Shown here piece after piece: positions 18,629 through 27,591 of a stretch of 64,000 nucleotides of DNA. The stretch covers positions 1-64,000 of the forward strand of contig JAIPBL010000015.1 of assembly GCA_021739645.1 (NCBI GenBank), given 5' to 3'. The position numbers were made by a program, and so were the translations under genes. Each line of letters opens with the position of its first letter. Position 1 is the first letter of the stretch. Source of the stretch: Saprospiraceae bacterium (lineage in GTDB: Bacteria > Bacteroidota > Bacteroidia > Chitinophagales > Saprospiraceae). The notes under the pieces are model-generated. The model did no database searches and had not been told where the DNA came from. It saw only the letters and a list, made by a program, of their open reading frames with translations.

Positions 18629-19594
18629 TTGCCACTCATTCCACATTCCACCTACCAGCGCTCGCCACTTCTCGTAAACGGCCATCTTGAATCCATTATC
18701 CCTACGGTTTTTCGAAAGGTTCAAGGTGTAGCTTACGAGCGGGAACGAATAACCACCGCCGACGGCGACTTCCTCGACTTGGATTGGCTGGAACAAAAAA
18801 GCCGCCGCCTCATGGTTTTGACGCACGGGCTGGAGGGTGACAGCAGCCGGCATTATGTTATGGGAACAGCCAAGTTGTTTTACCAAAATGGGTGGGACGT
18901 ACTGGCCTGGAACTGCCGCTCCTGTTCCGGTGAAATGAACCGGGCGCAACGGATGTACCACCACGGTGATATCGAGGACATTGGTGAGGTGGTGAACCAC
19001 GCATTACAGAGCAAAAACTACGAAACAGTAGTGATGTGCGGCTACAGCATGGGGGCAAACATCACGATGAAATACCTGGGGGTTCATGGTAAAAATGTTC
19101 CGGAAAACGTCCGAGCGGCGGCAGTTTTCTCTGCTCCCACCGACTTGAAGGATGGTGCTGAGATTCTGGACAAGGCCGAAAATATCCTTTACCGGAAACG
19201 GTTTATGTATTACCTCAAGAAAAAAATGATGCTCAAGGATGCCCAGTACCCCGGCGTGATTGACCTCAATAATTTTAAAAAAATCAAAGTTTGGCGGGAC
19301 TTTGACGAGTATTTTTCCGCCCCGCTCAACGACTTCCAGGACGCCGCCGATTTTTACGAAAAAGCTTCTGCCAAAAACTTTATGGCAGGCATTGCCATCC
19401 CTACCCTGCTCGTTCAGGCGCTGAACGACCCTATTCTGCCGCCATCCTGTTATCCGAAGGAACTCTGCGAAAATCACCCCTATCTTCACCTCGAAATGCC
19501 CCGCCACGGCGGCCATGTGGGCTTCTGGAAACCGGGCAAGGACTTTGCTTGGTCGGAGGAGCGGGCGCTGGCGTTTGTGAAACAGTTCGGCTAA
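18629..19594 (+). CDS. YheT-family alpha/beta hydrolase
   Basis: A 321-residue hydrolase. The segment LTHGLEGDSSRHYV forms the oxyanion region, GYSMGAN carries the nucleophile serine, and the late HGGHVGF supplies the catalytic histidine, as in YheT/EMB8-type esterases. No ATG lies in the expected place. The best start is TTG at 18629, giving M-PLIPHSTYQ, which matches the usual N-terminus of Bacteroidota members; a TTG at 18602 is possible but would encode the intergenic AACTCGAAACTT repeat. Substrate unknown; an esterase acting on lipids or small esters is inferred from the family. Confidence 0.88.
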   Translation: MPLIPHSTYQRSPLLVNGHLESIIPTVFRKVQGVAYERERITTADGDFLDLDWLEQKSRRLMVLTHGLEGDSSRHYVMGTAKLFYQNGWDVLAWNCRSCSGEMNRAQRMYHHGDIEDIGEVVNHALQSKNYETVVMCGYSMGANITMKYLGVHGKNVPENVRAAAVFSAPTDLKDGAEILDKAENILYRKRFMYYLKKKMMLKDAQYPGVIDLNNFKKIKVWRDFDEYFSAPLNDFQDAADFYEKASAKNFMAGIAIPTLLVQALNDPILPPSCYPKELCENHPYLHLEMPRHGGHVGFWKPGKDFAWSEERALAFVKQFG

Positions 19595-19686
19595 ATTCAG
19601 GAAATTGGGAAATTGGGGGAACCCTTGGCAATTCCATCCAGTGCATGTTCCCAAATCCTTGATTTCAAAATTTTTAATAAATTTCG

Positions 19687-21441
19687 ATGCTTCACATCCG
19701 TTCCTATTTTGCTTTCCTCTTGGCCTTTTTGCCTTGCCATTTTTTGCTGGCGCAAACGCTGCCCATCGCCATTGACGGACTATTTTCCGATTGGACGACC
19801 GAGGCGGTCAGTTTCGAGGACGGGGTGGACGCAACGAACGGCAACGACCTCCTTCGAATGTCCGTTGCGAACGACGAAAACTACCTGTTTATCCGCTTTG
19901 AGGTAAGCGACGAGGTGGTGCTCACTGACAACAACGACCTGACGCTTTTCATTGACGGCGACCACAATTCCCTCACGGGCAAGTCCACCAACGGCATCGG
20001 TGCTGAGTTGGAACTGCGCTTTGGCGACCGGGATGTCATTTTTTACCACGGCAATTCTCAGACATTCCTTGACTTGTCCGATGTAAAATTCCATAGCCTA
20101 CCTACTTTCAGTGGAAAGGTGTTCGAGCTAGCCATTGGCCGGAACGTGAAGCCCGATGGGATTTTCCCGCTGTTCACTGGCAACCAAATTCGCCTATTTT
20201 TCCAAAATGGAACGGCTGGCGACAAGATGCCGAACGCTGGTCTGGTTTTTAATTTCACTTTCGACAACGACCCTGCGCCGCCCTACCAACCCATTGATTT
20301 ACAGAAACTTAGCCCCAACCATTTGCGGCTGATGACCTGGAACGTGCTGCAAGACGGCCTACTGGACATTGTCAGAAAATCGCATTTCCAGCGGGTGCTG
20401 GCGACGATTCAACCCGACATCGTGACCTTCAACGAATGTTGGGATATGACGGCGGCACAGGCCAAAAGTTTTATGAACACGGCCCTACCACTTGCCAACG
20501 GGCAAAGCTGGAACACGGTGAAATTGGAGTCTGGCAACATCACCGCTACCCGCTACCCCATCCTCCAAAACTGGAACATTTATCCAGGTCATCGCCTGAT
20601 GGCTTCGCTGATTGACCTGCCAGATGCCATTTTCGACAAAGATATTTTGGTGGTAAATGGCCACCTGCGTTGCTGTTCTGCCAACAGCGAACGCCAGTTG
20701 GAGGCCGATGCCTTTGCCAGTTTCATCCTCGATGCCAAAAGCCCAGGCGGGGTTATTACCCTGCCCGAAAACACGCCCTTTGTACTGTCCGGCGACATGA
20801 ACCTCGTGGGCTGGGAACAGCAGTACCTCACACTTTCTTCGGGCGACATCGTCAATACCAGCGTCTTCGGTAACGGAGGCCCACTCGATTGGAACAACTC
20901 GCCGCTCGTTGACGTCGTGGCGCTGCAAACCGACCAGCGCATGGCCTACACCTGGAACGAACCCGGTAGCCAGTATCCGCCTTCCCGCCTCGATTTTCAT
21001 TTCTGCTCAAACAGTGTTTTGGAAGTGAAAAAAGCGTTCACGTTGCAGACGGAAATCATGTCGCAGGCCCGCCTCGACGCCTTTGGACTTTATGCCAACG
21101 ACACGGGTGGCGCTTCGGACCATTTGCCGAAGGTGACGGATTTTGTGGTGAGGGAATTCACGGGTGCAATGGTGGTGCAATGGCCAGCAATACAATTGGC
21201 TGTTTCTCCAAATCCTGCAACGACATTCACAACGGTCAAGTGGACCAACCCAAAGCCAGCGGTAATCATCTTTTCGTTGAAAAAAATGGATGGAATCTTG
21301 GTTAGGCAGTGGACAGCCAGGCATTCGGAAGGCCCGGCTACGGAATTCGTGGATTTGGTAGGCTTGTCACAAGGCGCATACCTGCTTGAAATGCAGGTGG
21401 CTGGCGAGGGAGCGAGGGTTGTTTTGGTGAAGCTGGAATGA
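19687..21441 (+). CDS. Secreted endonuclease/exonuclease/phosphatase-fold protein with T9SS type A-like tail
   Basis: A 584-residue protein with a signal peptide ending FLLAQ (about residue 23), a beta-rich carbohydrate-binding-9-like domain (about 25-190), an endonuclease/exonuclease/phosphatase domain (about 205-475) and a C-terminal sorting domain starting near SPNPATTFTTVKW. The catalytic fold is shown by LMTWNVLQDG, TFNECWD, VNGHLRC, LSGDMNL and SDHLPKV, which supply the Asn, Glu, His/Asp and final Asp-His residues of the family. Substrates of this fold range from DNA to phosphoesters and sphingomyelin, so activity is uncertain. It is the only obvious nuclease-like secreted protein in the window. 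The sorting tail suggests surface or released location. Confidence 0.88.
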   Translation: MLHIRSYFAFLLAFLPCHFLLAQTLPIAIDGLFSDWTTEAVSFEDGVDATNGNDLLRMSVANDENYLFIRFEVSDEVVLTDNNDLTLFIDGDHNSLTGKSTNGIGAELELRFGDRDVIFYHGNSQTFLDLSDVKFHSLPTFSGKVFELAIGRNVKPDGIFPLFTGNQIRLFFQNGTAGDKMPNAGLVFNFTFDNDPAPPYQPIDLQKLSPNHLRLMTWNVLQDGLLDIVRKSHFQRVLATIQPDIVTFNECWDMTAAQAKSFMNTALPLANGQSWNTVKLESGNITATRYPILQNWNIYPGHRLMASLIDLPDAIFDKDILVVNGHLRCCSANSERQLEADAFASFILDAKSPGGVITLPENTPFVLSGDMNLVGWEQQYLTLSSGDIVNTSVFGNGGPLDWNNSPLVDVVALQTDQRMAYTWNEPGSQYPPSRLDFHFCSNSVLEVKKAFTLQTEIMSQARLDAFGLYANDTGGASDHLPKVTDFVVREFTGAMVVQWPAIQLAVSPNPATTFTTVKWTNPKPAVIIFSLKKMDGILVRQWTARHSEGPATEFVDLVGLSQGAYLLEMQVAGEGARVVLVKLE

Positions 21442-21578
21442 CGGCGGATAAAGGATTTTTTGTGCAAACCACAGATATAAGTTTAGCGCCCAGATGGGGC
21501 GACAATCACTGCATGGCCATTTTAAAAAGAAATCCTTGTCCAAAATAATTAGCCCAATGCGCCAAAACAAAAGCGTTT

Positions 21579-21586
21579 TATATTTG
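21579..21586 (+). promoter_or_regulatory. -7 element (TATATTTG) for the DUF433/DUF5615 pair
   Basis: A perfect TAnnTTTG box, 16 bp before the DUF433 start codon, giving a very short leader for the bicistronic toxin-antitoxin message. Confidence 0.55.
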
Positions 21587-21602
21587 CAATAAAAAGAGAA
21601 AC

Positions 21603-21941
21603 ATGACCGGATTGACCGTACTCGAAAAAGCGGAAGCCCTGCTTCCTGAAATGAGCCGCAGTGAAAAAGCGCAGTTGCTGCAATGGGTGGCAAGCGAACT
21701 GAGCGGCATTTTTCCCGGCATCGAAAAAACGCCTACTGTATGTGGGGGCGATGCCTGCATTACCCGCACCCGCATACCCGTTTGGTCATTGGTGAACTCG
21801 AAAAAGCTGGGCCTTACCGATGCCCAACTACTCGATGCCTACCCTACCCTGACTCCCGACGACTTGCGCAACGCCTGGAACTATTACAGGGGCAATCGCC
21901 CCGAAATAGAGGCACAAATCCTTGAAAATGAAAACTTTTGA
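21603..21941 (+). CDS. DUF433 protein, probable antitoxin
   Basis: A 112-residue protein. The first 35 residues form a helical extension; residues about 38-105 are a DUF433 domain (GGDACITRTRIPVWSLV, then AYPTLTPDDLRNAWNYY), a winged-helix-like fold used by VapB-type antitoxins. It ends 3 bp before the PIN-like gene, the usual order antitoxin then toxin. Expected to neutralise the partner and to repress the pair's own promoter. The extra N-terminal helix may serve in oligomerisation. Role inferred from family pairing, not from a visible catalytic feature. Confidence 0.85.
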   Translation: MTGLTVLEKAEALLPEMSRSEKAQLLQWVASELSGIFPGIEKTPTVCGGDACITRTRIPVWSLVNSKKLGLTDAQLLDAYPTLTPDDLRNAWNYYRGNRPEIEAQILENENF

Positions 21942-21944
21942 AAA

Positions 21945-22298
21945 ATGGCAAGGATATACGCCAACGAGAACTTCTATCGCCCGGTAGTTGCCAGGCTGCG
22001 TGAACTTGGGCACGATATGTTGACCAGCCTCGAAGCCGGACGAGCTAACAAAAAAGTGCCAGATGAAGAAGTGCTGGAATTTGCGATAGCCGAAAAAAGG
22101 GCAGTCCTTACCCTCAACCGTCGCCATTTTGGCCGGCTTCACCTCACCCATCCAGCCCACTTCGGTATTATTTCCTGCACCGAAGATGCCGATTTTGAAG
22201 GATTGGCGCAAAGGATTCACGCTGCCATATCAGAAGTTTCCAGCCTTGACAAACAGTTGATGAAGATTTATCGTCCGAATACGGGTGGGAGACTTTGA
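21945..22298 (+). CDS. DUF5615 PIN-like protein, probable toxin
   Basis: A 117-residue DUF5615 (Mut7-C-like PIN) protein. It begins ARIYANENFY, the strand with the first acidic residue, and continues with LGHDMLTSLEAGRANKKVPDEEVLEFA and AVLTLNRRHFGRLH, matching the conserved acidic/Asn pattern of the fold. The first strand has NEN in place of the more common DED/DEN, so catalytic strength is uncertain. Linked to the DUF433 gene with a 3-bp gap, it makes a VapBC-like module; the likely activity is ribonuclease toxin. Confidence 0.85.
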   Translation: MARIYANENFYRPVVARLRELGHDMLTSLEAGRANKKVPDEEVLEFAIAEKRAVLTLNRRHFGRLHLTHPAHFGIISCTEDADFEGLAQRIHAAISEVSSLDKQLMKIYRPNTGGRL

Positions 22299-22382
22299 GC
22301 TTCAAGCAAAGGGCTGGTTGAGCGCCTCAGCCTTCGTCTCGCCTATCTAAATATCGGAAACAGTGGGTTGTTTCCGCAAAAA

Positions 22383-22419
22383 AAAAAAGCGGACAGGTAC
22401 ATCTCCTATCCGCTTTTTT
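22383..22419. terminator. Bidirectional terminator between the toxin gene and yfhO
   Basis: AAAAGCGGA (from 22385) pairs with TCCGCTTTT (to 22417), with A and T runs on both sides, serving the convergent DUF5615 and YfhO genes. Confidence 0.9.
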
Positions 22420-22443
22420 GATTCCAATTACTGGCCTGTAAAA

Positions 22444-24960
22444 TTACTTCTTACGCCTCGGCTCCGTCCTTACCTTACCTGCCGCTGCCCTTTCTTTTGG
22501 CGCTGAAATGGGCAAATGTCCTGCCTCCGGCAATTGGTAATTTTTACCAAACCAAACAATTCCCCACACCGCCAAGCCAATCACCAACAAGCCAGCAATC
22601 AAAGCAATCGTCTCGCCAGTGTAGTAGGATTTTGGTGCAAAAATCATTTTCAGCTCGTGCTGTCCGGCGGGCAGTTTAGCGCCACGGAGCACGAAATTGC
22701 ACTTGATGAAATCGTTCGTTGGTTGACCGTCGAGGAACATTTTCCAGCCCTTTGAGGGTGGGTAGTACACCTCAGAGAAGACGGCAAATTGGTCACCGAC
22801 CGCCGAGTATTTGTAAATCATCGTATCAGGATGGTAGTGCGTCAGTGAAATGGTGGCCGAGCTGTCAAAGCTGGGCGTGAAGCCATTGATGTTGGTGGCG
22901 AATGACTCCTGCACCACGGCCTGCACTTTCGGGTCAAGGTCGGCGAGGGCATCTATCTCGGCATCGCCATTGGCTACCGTCTTGATTTCCTTTACAAACC
23001 AGGCATTACCGCAGGCACTCGGATTAGTCAGTGCTTTCTCTTGTTGGTTGATGAAATATTTTGTGTTCAACATACCGTAAACCCGCTGGTTCTTCGTAGG
23101 GTCGTTCAGGTATCGCTCGATGACCTCTTGGTAACGCATCAGTTTGGCAGCATGATAGCCTCCGACGCTTTGGTGGTGGTAGCCGGTAAAAGCATTGGAA
23201 AATGGCAGCCCCCTTCGGAAATCCGCCACCCGAAAATGTGGGTCACGGTCTTTCAGAATCTCGTCATCGGCGGCAGTTGGTGCTTTCAGCGAGTTCTTTT
23301 GAGAAGTATTGATGAAATCATCCGAGGAGAGCATCCGAGCGCCCACGCCCCAAATGTCAATGACCGCTAAAAGCCCAAGGCCAACGGTCAGTGCGACTGG
23401 AGCGAAGCTTTTTTTCACCCAAACCCAAAGCAGGCCAAAGGCCAATCCGGCGAAAAGGAACGAACGCAAAAGGTCGGCCATGAGCAATGCCTTGCGGTCT
23501 TCGGCAAGGGCATCGGCGAGGGCCTGCGGGAATTGCTGTCCCGGCTTTTGATAATCGAAACCGAGGCTGACAATGAAAGCAATGAGCAGTAAGCCAGCGG
23601 TCACAGCACCTCCAAGCAATAGCCCTTTTTGCCTTTCTTTTTGATCCAAATTTTTATCAAAAAACGCCTGCAACCCGAGGATGCCAAAGGCAACGACGAG
23701 CATGTTGGCGATGATGAGGAACATCTTCGGGTCTCGGAACTTGTTGAACAACGGCAAGTGGTCAAACAACAAATAGTTCAAGGCCGGGAAATTGCTGCCC
23801 CACGAAATCATGATGGCTAAAATGACCGTGCCCAACGCGTACCAGCGTATCGGTTTTTTTACCAAAAACATCCCCATAAAAAACAGCAGCGTGAACACCA
23901 TGCCCATGTACACCCCTCCTCCAACGAAGGGCTGCCCGCCCCAGTAGTGGGTGGTTTGTTGGGCATACTGCATGGCTTCCTCGGAGTTTTTCATGCTGCG
24001 CAATGCGGCTATCGTGGCGCTCTCCGAGTCACTTGCAAAGCCTTCAGAACTGCTGCCGCCGAGGTAGTTCGGGATGAGCAGGTTCCAGGTTTCATTGATG
24101 CCGTAGCTGTACTGAAAGGCGTAATCTTTGGACAGGCCGCCGCCTTCTTCGGCGGTGGAGCCGCTGGAATTGCCTTTTTGCGTCAGCTCCGACTTGCCAC
24201 GGATGGTCTCGTCTGCGTATTCCTTGGTGGTCATCAAACGACTGGCATTGGTGCCCACAGCGAGCAGCACGGCCACCGCCGATACGCCGACTGCCGTTCC
24301 GAAGCGTGGCAACCAGCCATTTTTCACCGCATCAATCAGGTAAACGACCCCGAAAATGAGGAGGGACAGAAAGAAGTAGTAGGTGATTTGGACGTGGTTG
24401 GCATATATCTGAAGCGCAACGAACAACGCCGTGAGGCCACCGCCTAGCCAATATTTCCCTCTAAAACTTAGTATCAAGCCTGCCAAAATCGGGGCACAAT
24501 AAGCCGCTGCGATGACTTTGGTGGAATGCCCCGCCTGCACGAGGTCCATGTGATTGGCCGCTAGGCCAAAACCAATGGCCCCAATGATACTGAGCCGCCA
24601 ATCCACGTTCATTACGACCAGCAGAAAGTAAACCCCCAGCATCATCAACAGGATGCCCGTATGCGGCGGCGCCATGTCGTTGCCAAGGAGAAAAGCTTTT
24701 TGCATGAATTTCATCGGATTGGACGTGGGGTAAAGTATCTGATAGGTCGGCATTCCAGAGAAGGCAGCGTTAGTCCAGAGCGGATACTCTCCGGTTTTGG
24801 CTTCAACCCGTCGGCTCTCGCCCTGCATTCCGAGGGATTGAAGGTTGTCGCCTTGTTGGAGCGTTTTACCTTCAAAAACAATCGGCGCAAAACGTGCGAA
24901 GGCAACGATGAGCAGCACAAAGAAGGCGATGAGGTGGGGTACTATTTTTTTGAAATCCAT
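22444..24960 (-). CDS. YfhO-family multispanning membrane protein
   Basis: An 838-residue integral membrane protein with about a dozen hydrophobic segments and a periplasmic C-terminal domain followed by one last membrane helix and a basic tail. The N-terminal membrane protein YfhO pattern is visible: first helix, then GDNLQSLGMQGESRR and WTNAAFSGMPTYQ. In Gram-positive bacteria YfhO helps glycosylate cell-wall teichoic or lipoteichoic polymers, and the fold resembles GT-C glycosyltransferases. A glycan-transfer or membrane-lipid role is inferred here. TACCTTTG lies 41 bp upstream. No adjacent polysaccharide genes. Length agrees with Bacteroidota homologues. Confidence 0.9.
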   Translation of the reverse strand: MDFKKIVPHLIAFFVLLIVAFARFAPIVFEGKTLQQGDNLQSLGMQGESRRVEAKTGEYPLWTNAAFSGMPTYQILYPTSNPMKFMQKAFLLGNDMAPPHTGILLMMLGVYFLLVVMNVDWRLSIIGAIGFGLAANHMDLVQAGHSTKVIAAAYCAPILAGLILSFRGKYWLGGGLTALFVALQIYANHVQITYYFFLSLLIFGVVYLIDAVKNGWLPRFGTAVGVSAVAVLLAVGTNASRLMTTKEYADETIRGKSELTQKGNSSGSTAEEGGGLSKDYAFQYSYGINETWNLLIPNYLGGSSSEGFASDSESATIAALRSMKNSEEAMQYAQQTTHYWGGQPFVGGGVYMGMVFTLLFFMGMFLVKKPIRWYALGTVILAIMISWGSNFPALNYLLFDHLPLFNKFRDPKMFLIIANMLVVAFGILGLQAFFDKNLDQKERQKGLLLGGAVTAGLLLIAFIVSLGFDYQKPGQQFPQALADALAEDRKALLMADLLRSFLFAGLAFGLLWVWVKKSFAPVALTVGLGLLAVIDIWGVGARMLSSDDFINTSQKNSLKAPTAADDEILKDRDPHFRVADFRRGLPFSNAFTGYHHQSVGGYHAAKLMRYQEVIERYLNDPTKNQRVYGMLNTKYFINQQEKALTNPSACGNAWFVKEIKTVANGDAEIDALADLDPKVQAVVQESFATNINGFTPSFDSSATISLTHYHPDTMIYKYSAVGDQFAVFSEVYYPPSKGWKMFLDGQPTNDFIKCNFVLRGAKLPAGQHELKMIFAPKSYYTGETIALIAGLLVIGLAVWGIVWFGKNYQLPEAGHLPISAPKERAAAGKVRTEPRRKK

Positions 24961-25001
24961 TTGTTGCTGGTGAAATGTGACAAGTGATATTTGATTCGGG
25001 C

Positions 25002-25009
25002 CAAAGGTA
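25002..25009 (-). promoter_or_regulatory. -7 element (TACCTTTG) of the yfhO-type gene
   Basis: A perfect TAnnTTTG box on the minus strand, 41 bp before the start codon at 24960. Confidence 0.55.
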
Positions 25010-25100
25010 AAGAAACTTGCAAAACGAGGGAAAAAAAGCCATGTGTTGCATTGTGACTGGCGTAAAAAGAAAATCCACTGGGGCTAGAAGTCTTTTTCTT

Positions 25101-25130
25101 TTTGAATCGAAGTTCAGAATCCTATTTTTG
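25101..25130 (+). promoter_or_regulatory. Bacteroidota-type promoter of hutI
   Basis: TTTG (25101-25104), then 18 bp, then TATTTTTG (25123-25130): a full -33/-7 pair at the expected spacing, 53 bp before the hutI start codon. Confidence 0.7.
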
Positions 25131-25183
25131 CAGAACACCATTTTCATTTTTTTCACACTCACTTTTTCATTTTAACACTAGAA

Positions 25184-26410
25184 ATGCTCATCACCAACAT
25201 AAAACAACTCGCCCTCACAGAAGAAAAAGCCCGTACCACCCCACTCCGAGGTGCAGAATTGGCAAAACTATCGGTGGTCGAAAACGCCTTCTTAAGTATT
25301 GAAAATCAACGCATTGTAGATTTTGGAGAAATGGCCGATTGCCCATTACGGGCGGACAAAACTATCGACGCAACAGGTCGTTTCGTGCTGCCTGCTTGGT
25401 GCGATTCGCACACCCACCTCGTTTTCTCCCATAGCCGGGAGGAGGAATGGGTGAACCGAATTAAAGGCATGAGCTATGAGGAAATTGCCAATCTGGGCGG
25501 CGGTATCCTGAACTCCGCCAATCGCTTGCAAGCGACCCCCGAAGAACAGCTTTTTGAACAGGCATCGGAGCGGTTGGAGGAGGTGCGAAAGACGGGTACG
25601 GGTTTGATTGAAATCAAGAGTGGTTATGGCCTAACGGTGGAAAGTGAGTTGAAAATGCTGCGAGTAATCCGACGCTTGAAGGAGTCAAGCGATGTGGAAA
25701 TCAAAGCCACATTCCTCGGAGCGCATTCCATGCCCATGGCATTCCGAAATGGCAACCGCCAAGGTTATATCTCCCTGATAATCAACGAGATGCTGCCGCA
25801 AATAGCGAATGAAGGACTGGCCGATTACGTGGATGTTTTTTGTGAAAAACTGGCGTTCAGCGTCGAAGAAATGGAACAGGTGTTGGTCGCAGGTGCCAAA
25901 TACGGCCTGCGCCCAAAGGTACATGTCAACCAGTTCAACTGCATGGGAGGCATAGCTGCGGCGATGCGACACGGGGCAGTTTCCGTTGACCATTTGGAGC
26001 TGGTGGATGACGCTGATATTGAGGCGATGCGCAATGGGAACACCATCGCTACCCTGCTTCCATCCGCACCGTTTTTCCTGCAAGACCATACCCCACCTGC
26101 CCGCCAATTGCTCGATGCGAACGTGCCTGTCGCACTTGCCAGTGATTACAATCCTGGCACTTCCCCTTCTGGCAGGATACCATTTGTCGTTTCGCTGGCT
26201 TGTATTATGATGAAGATGATGCCGGAAGAGGCCATTCAGGCAGCAACTTTGAATGGGGCATTTGCCTTGGAAGCTGCAGATGATTTTGGCTCCATCGCCA
26301 AAGGGAAATTTGCTAACCTAATTGTCACTAAACCAATGCCATCATTGGCTTACCTGCCATATTCGTTCGGAAGCGATATTGTCGAGCGGGTGGTGATAAA
26401 AGGAAAGTAA
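25184..26410 (+). CDS. hutI: Imidazolonepropionase
   Basis: A 408-residue amidohydrolase that opens the ring of 4-imidazolone-5-propanoate to N-formimino-L-glutamate, the third step of histidine breakdown. Metal ligands H76 and H78 lie in CDSHTHLVF; GTGLIEIKSGYGLT, KATFLGAH and VHVNQFNCMGG carry further ligands and substrate contacts; ALASDYNPGTSPSG is the diagnostic HutI motif near the end. Length matches the family. Neither hutH nor hutU is adjacent, so the pathway is dispersed. It has its own full promoter at 25101-25130 and converges on the CotH-like gene with a 6-bp gap. Confidence 0.96.
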   Translation: MLITNIKQLALTEEKARTTPLRGAELAKLSVVENAFLSIENQRIVDFGEMADCPLRADKTIDATGRFVLPAWCDSHTHLVFSHSREEEWVNRIKGMSYEEIANLGGGILNSANRLQATPEEQLFEQASERLEEVRKTGTGLIEIKSGYGLTVESELKMLRVIRRLKESSDVEIKATFLGAHSMPMAFRNGNRQGYISLIINEMLPQIANEGLADYVDVFCEKLAFSVEEMEQVLVAGAKYGLRPKVHVNQFNCMGGIAAAMRHGAVSVDHLELVDDADIEAMRNGNTIATLLPSAPFFLQDHTPPARQLLDANVPVALASDYNPGTSPSGRIPFVVSLACIMMKMMPEEAIQAATLNGAFALEAADDFGSIAKGKFANLIVTKPMPSLAYLPYSFGSDIVERVVIKGK

Positions 26411-26416
26411 TTCCCT

Positions 26417-27448
26417 TCACCTATATTGACCACAAGTGCCAACAATTTTTCTTTTAATTCCTGTATCCCGTTCAATAATTACAAAAAACGATTCGAGAAA
26501 TTTTACGGTATGCTTTCGAGATTCCTTGTTGAAATACGGAAACTCCCTGCAATAATTGAGCATCTCATCTTTTTTATCTAAAAATAATTGAATCGTCTTT
26601 TTTGTTTCATCCAATGGCATACATGGTCCCTGATAATAACGTTCGGTCACATATTTGAGCGGGGTTTTATCATTTGGAATAGAATATGGTGTATTGATAA
26701 AACCTGCATAATCAAAATCATAGGGTATTGGAATTGGGAATACGGAATCAACCCTACTAAAAATATCCAAGTTGTGTGCTGTTGAAAACCACCAGTCAGT
26801 ATTTCCTATCATGTATTGAAATAGGCAAAAAAGTTCCTTTTCTTGGCTATCGGGCACGTTTCTGTTGATACTTGCCGGGTCTAATATCTTGCCTTCCAAC
26901 CGCTTGGCCATCTCATCATTGTTCTCAATCAAGATGCCAAAACCATCCATGGGCGTGCATTTGTTAGCATTATTCTTAAAATCTACTTTTACCAATTGCA
27001 CCCTAAAACTATTGTCAGTGAGCATATTAAAAAGTTTATACGCTACATACTCTCTTAAAACATATTGCTCATAACTTTTAGTTGATTTACAAATATCAAC
27101 CATCTCCAAAGTTTTAAACTTTCCTAAACCTTGCTCCTTTAAATCCGATTTTTTAAATTTTAATTTCAAAGGTGGCGTAGTGCATATTCGCCTTCTCATA
27201 TTGCCACGAGGCTTGATTTCCAAATCCCAACTAATAAGCTCACCTTTCTCATCTGTATAGGTTAATACAGCAGGTTGGTATTCATCCTTATCCTTATTTT
27301 TTTCAAGGTTTTTATAATCAGATTCAAGTGTAATAGAGAGGTAGTCTTCCGTCTGAAATAGTTGAAATATGGTCGGCTTGGGAGATTTTTGGGCAAGCAG
27401 GCTGACCGAGAAAAACACTGAAATGATTGAAAACTTGAGCTTGTTCAT
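26417..27448 (-). CDS. CotH-like secreted kinase-fold protein
   Basis: A 343-residue protein with a signal peptide (NKLKFSIISVFFSVSLLAQ). The body resembles the CotH kinase family: KPRGNMRRR with a basic cluster near residue 80, then VLREYVAYKLFNML, MIGNTDWWFSTAHNLDIF and IPYDFDYAG, where the last two look like the Asn/Asp active-site loops. CotH proteins phosphorylate spore-coat or secreted proteins in other bacteria. Here the protein would sit outside the inner membrane; substrate unknown. The start at 27448 is chosen for its signal peptide over an upstream alternative. AT-rich relative to its neighbours. Family call is moderate. Confidence 0.65.
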   Translation of the reverse strand: MNKLKFSIISVFFSVSLLAQKSPKPTIFQLFQTEDYLSITLESDYKNLEKNKDKDEYQPAVLTYTDEKGELISWDLEIKPRGNMRRRICTTPPLKLKFKKSDLKEQGLGKFKTLEMVDICKSTKSYEQYVLREYVAYKLFNMLTDNSFRVQLVKVDFKNNANKCTPMDGFGILIENNDEMAKRLEGKILDPASINRNVPDSQEKELFCLFQYMIGNTDWWFSTAHNLDIFSRVDSVFPIPIPYDFDYAGFINTPYSIPNDKTPLKYVTERYYQGPCMPLDETKKTIQLFLDKKDEMLNYCREFPYFNKESRKHTVKFLESFFVIIERDTGIKRKIVGTCGQYR

Positions 27449-27540
27449 TTGGAAGCAAATTATGGTTGGAATCAATTAAGTTTGGCTTGCAATATAGAAA
27501 AGTGACCTTGATACCGCCAATATTCTACGAAAATAATCAA

Positions 27541-27573
27541 AAAAAAAGCGCTCCGAACCCGAAGCGCTTTTTT
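27541..27573 (-). terminator. Terminator after the M42 peptidase gene
   Basis: AAAAAAAGCGCT (27541-27552) pairs with AGCGCTTTTTT (27563-27573); A and T runs flank the stem. It lies 19 bp past the stop of the minus-strand M42 gene. Confidence 0.85.
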
Positions 27574-27591
27574 GTGAAAGACAATATTTGT

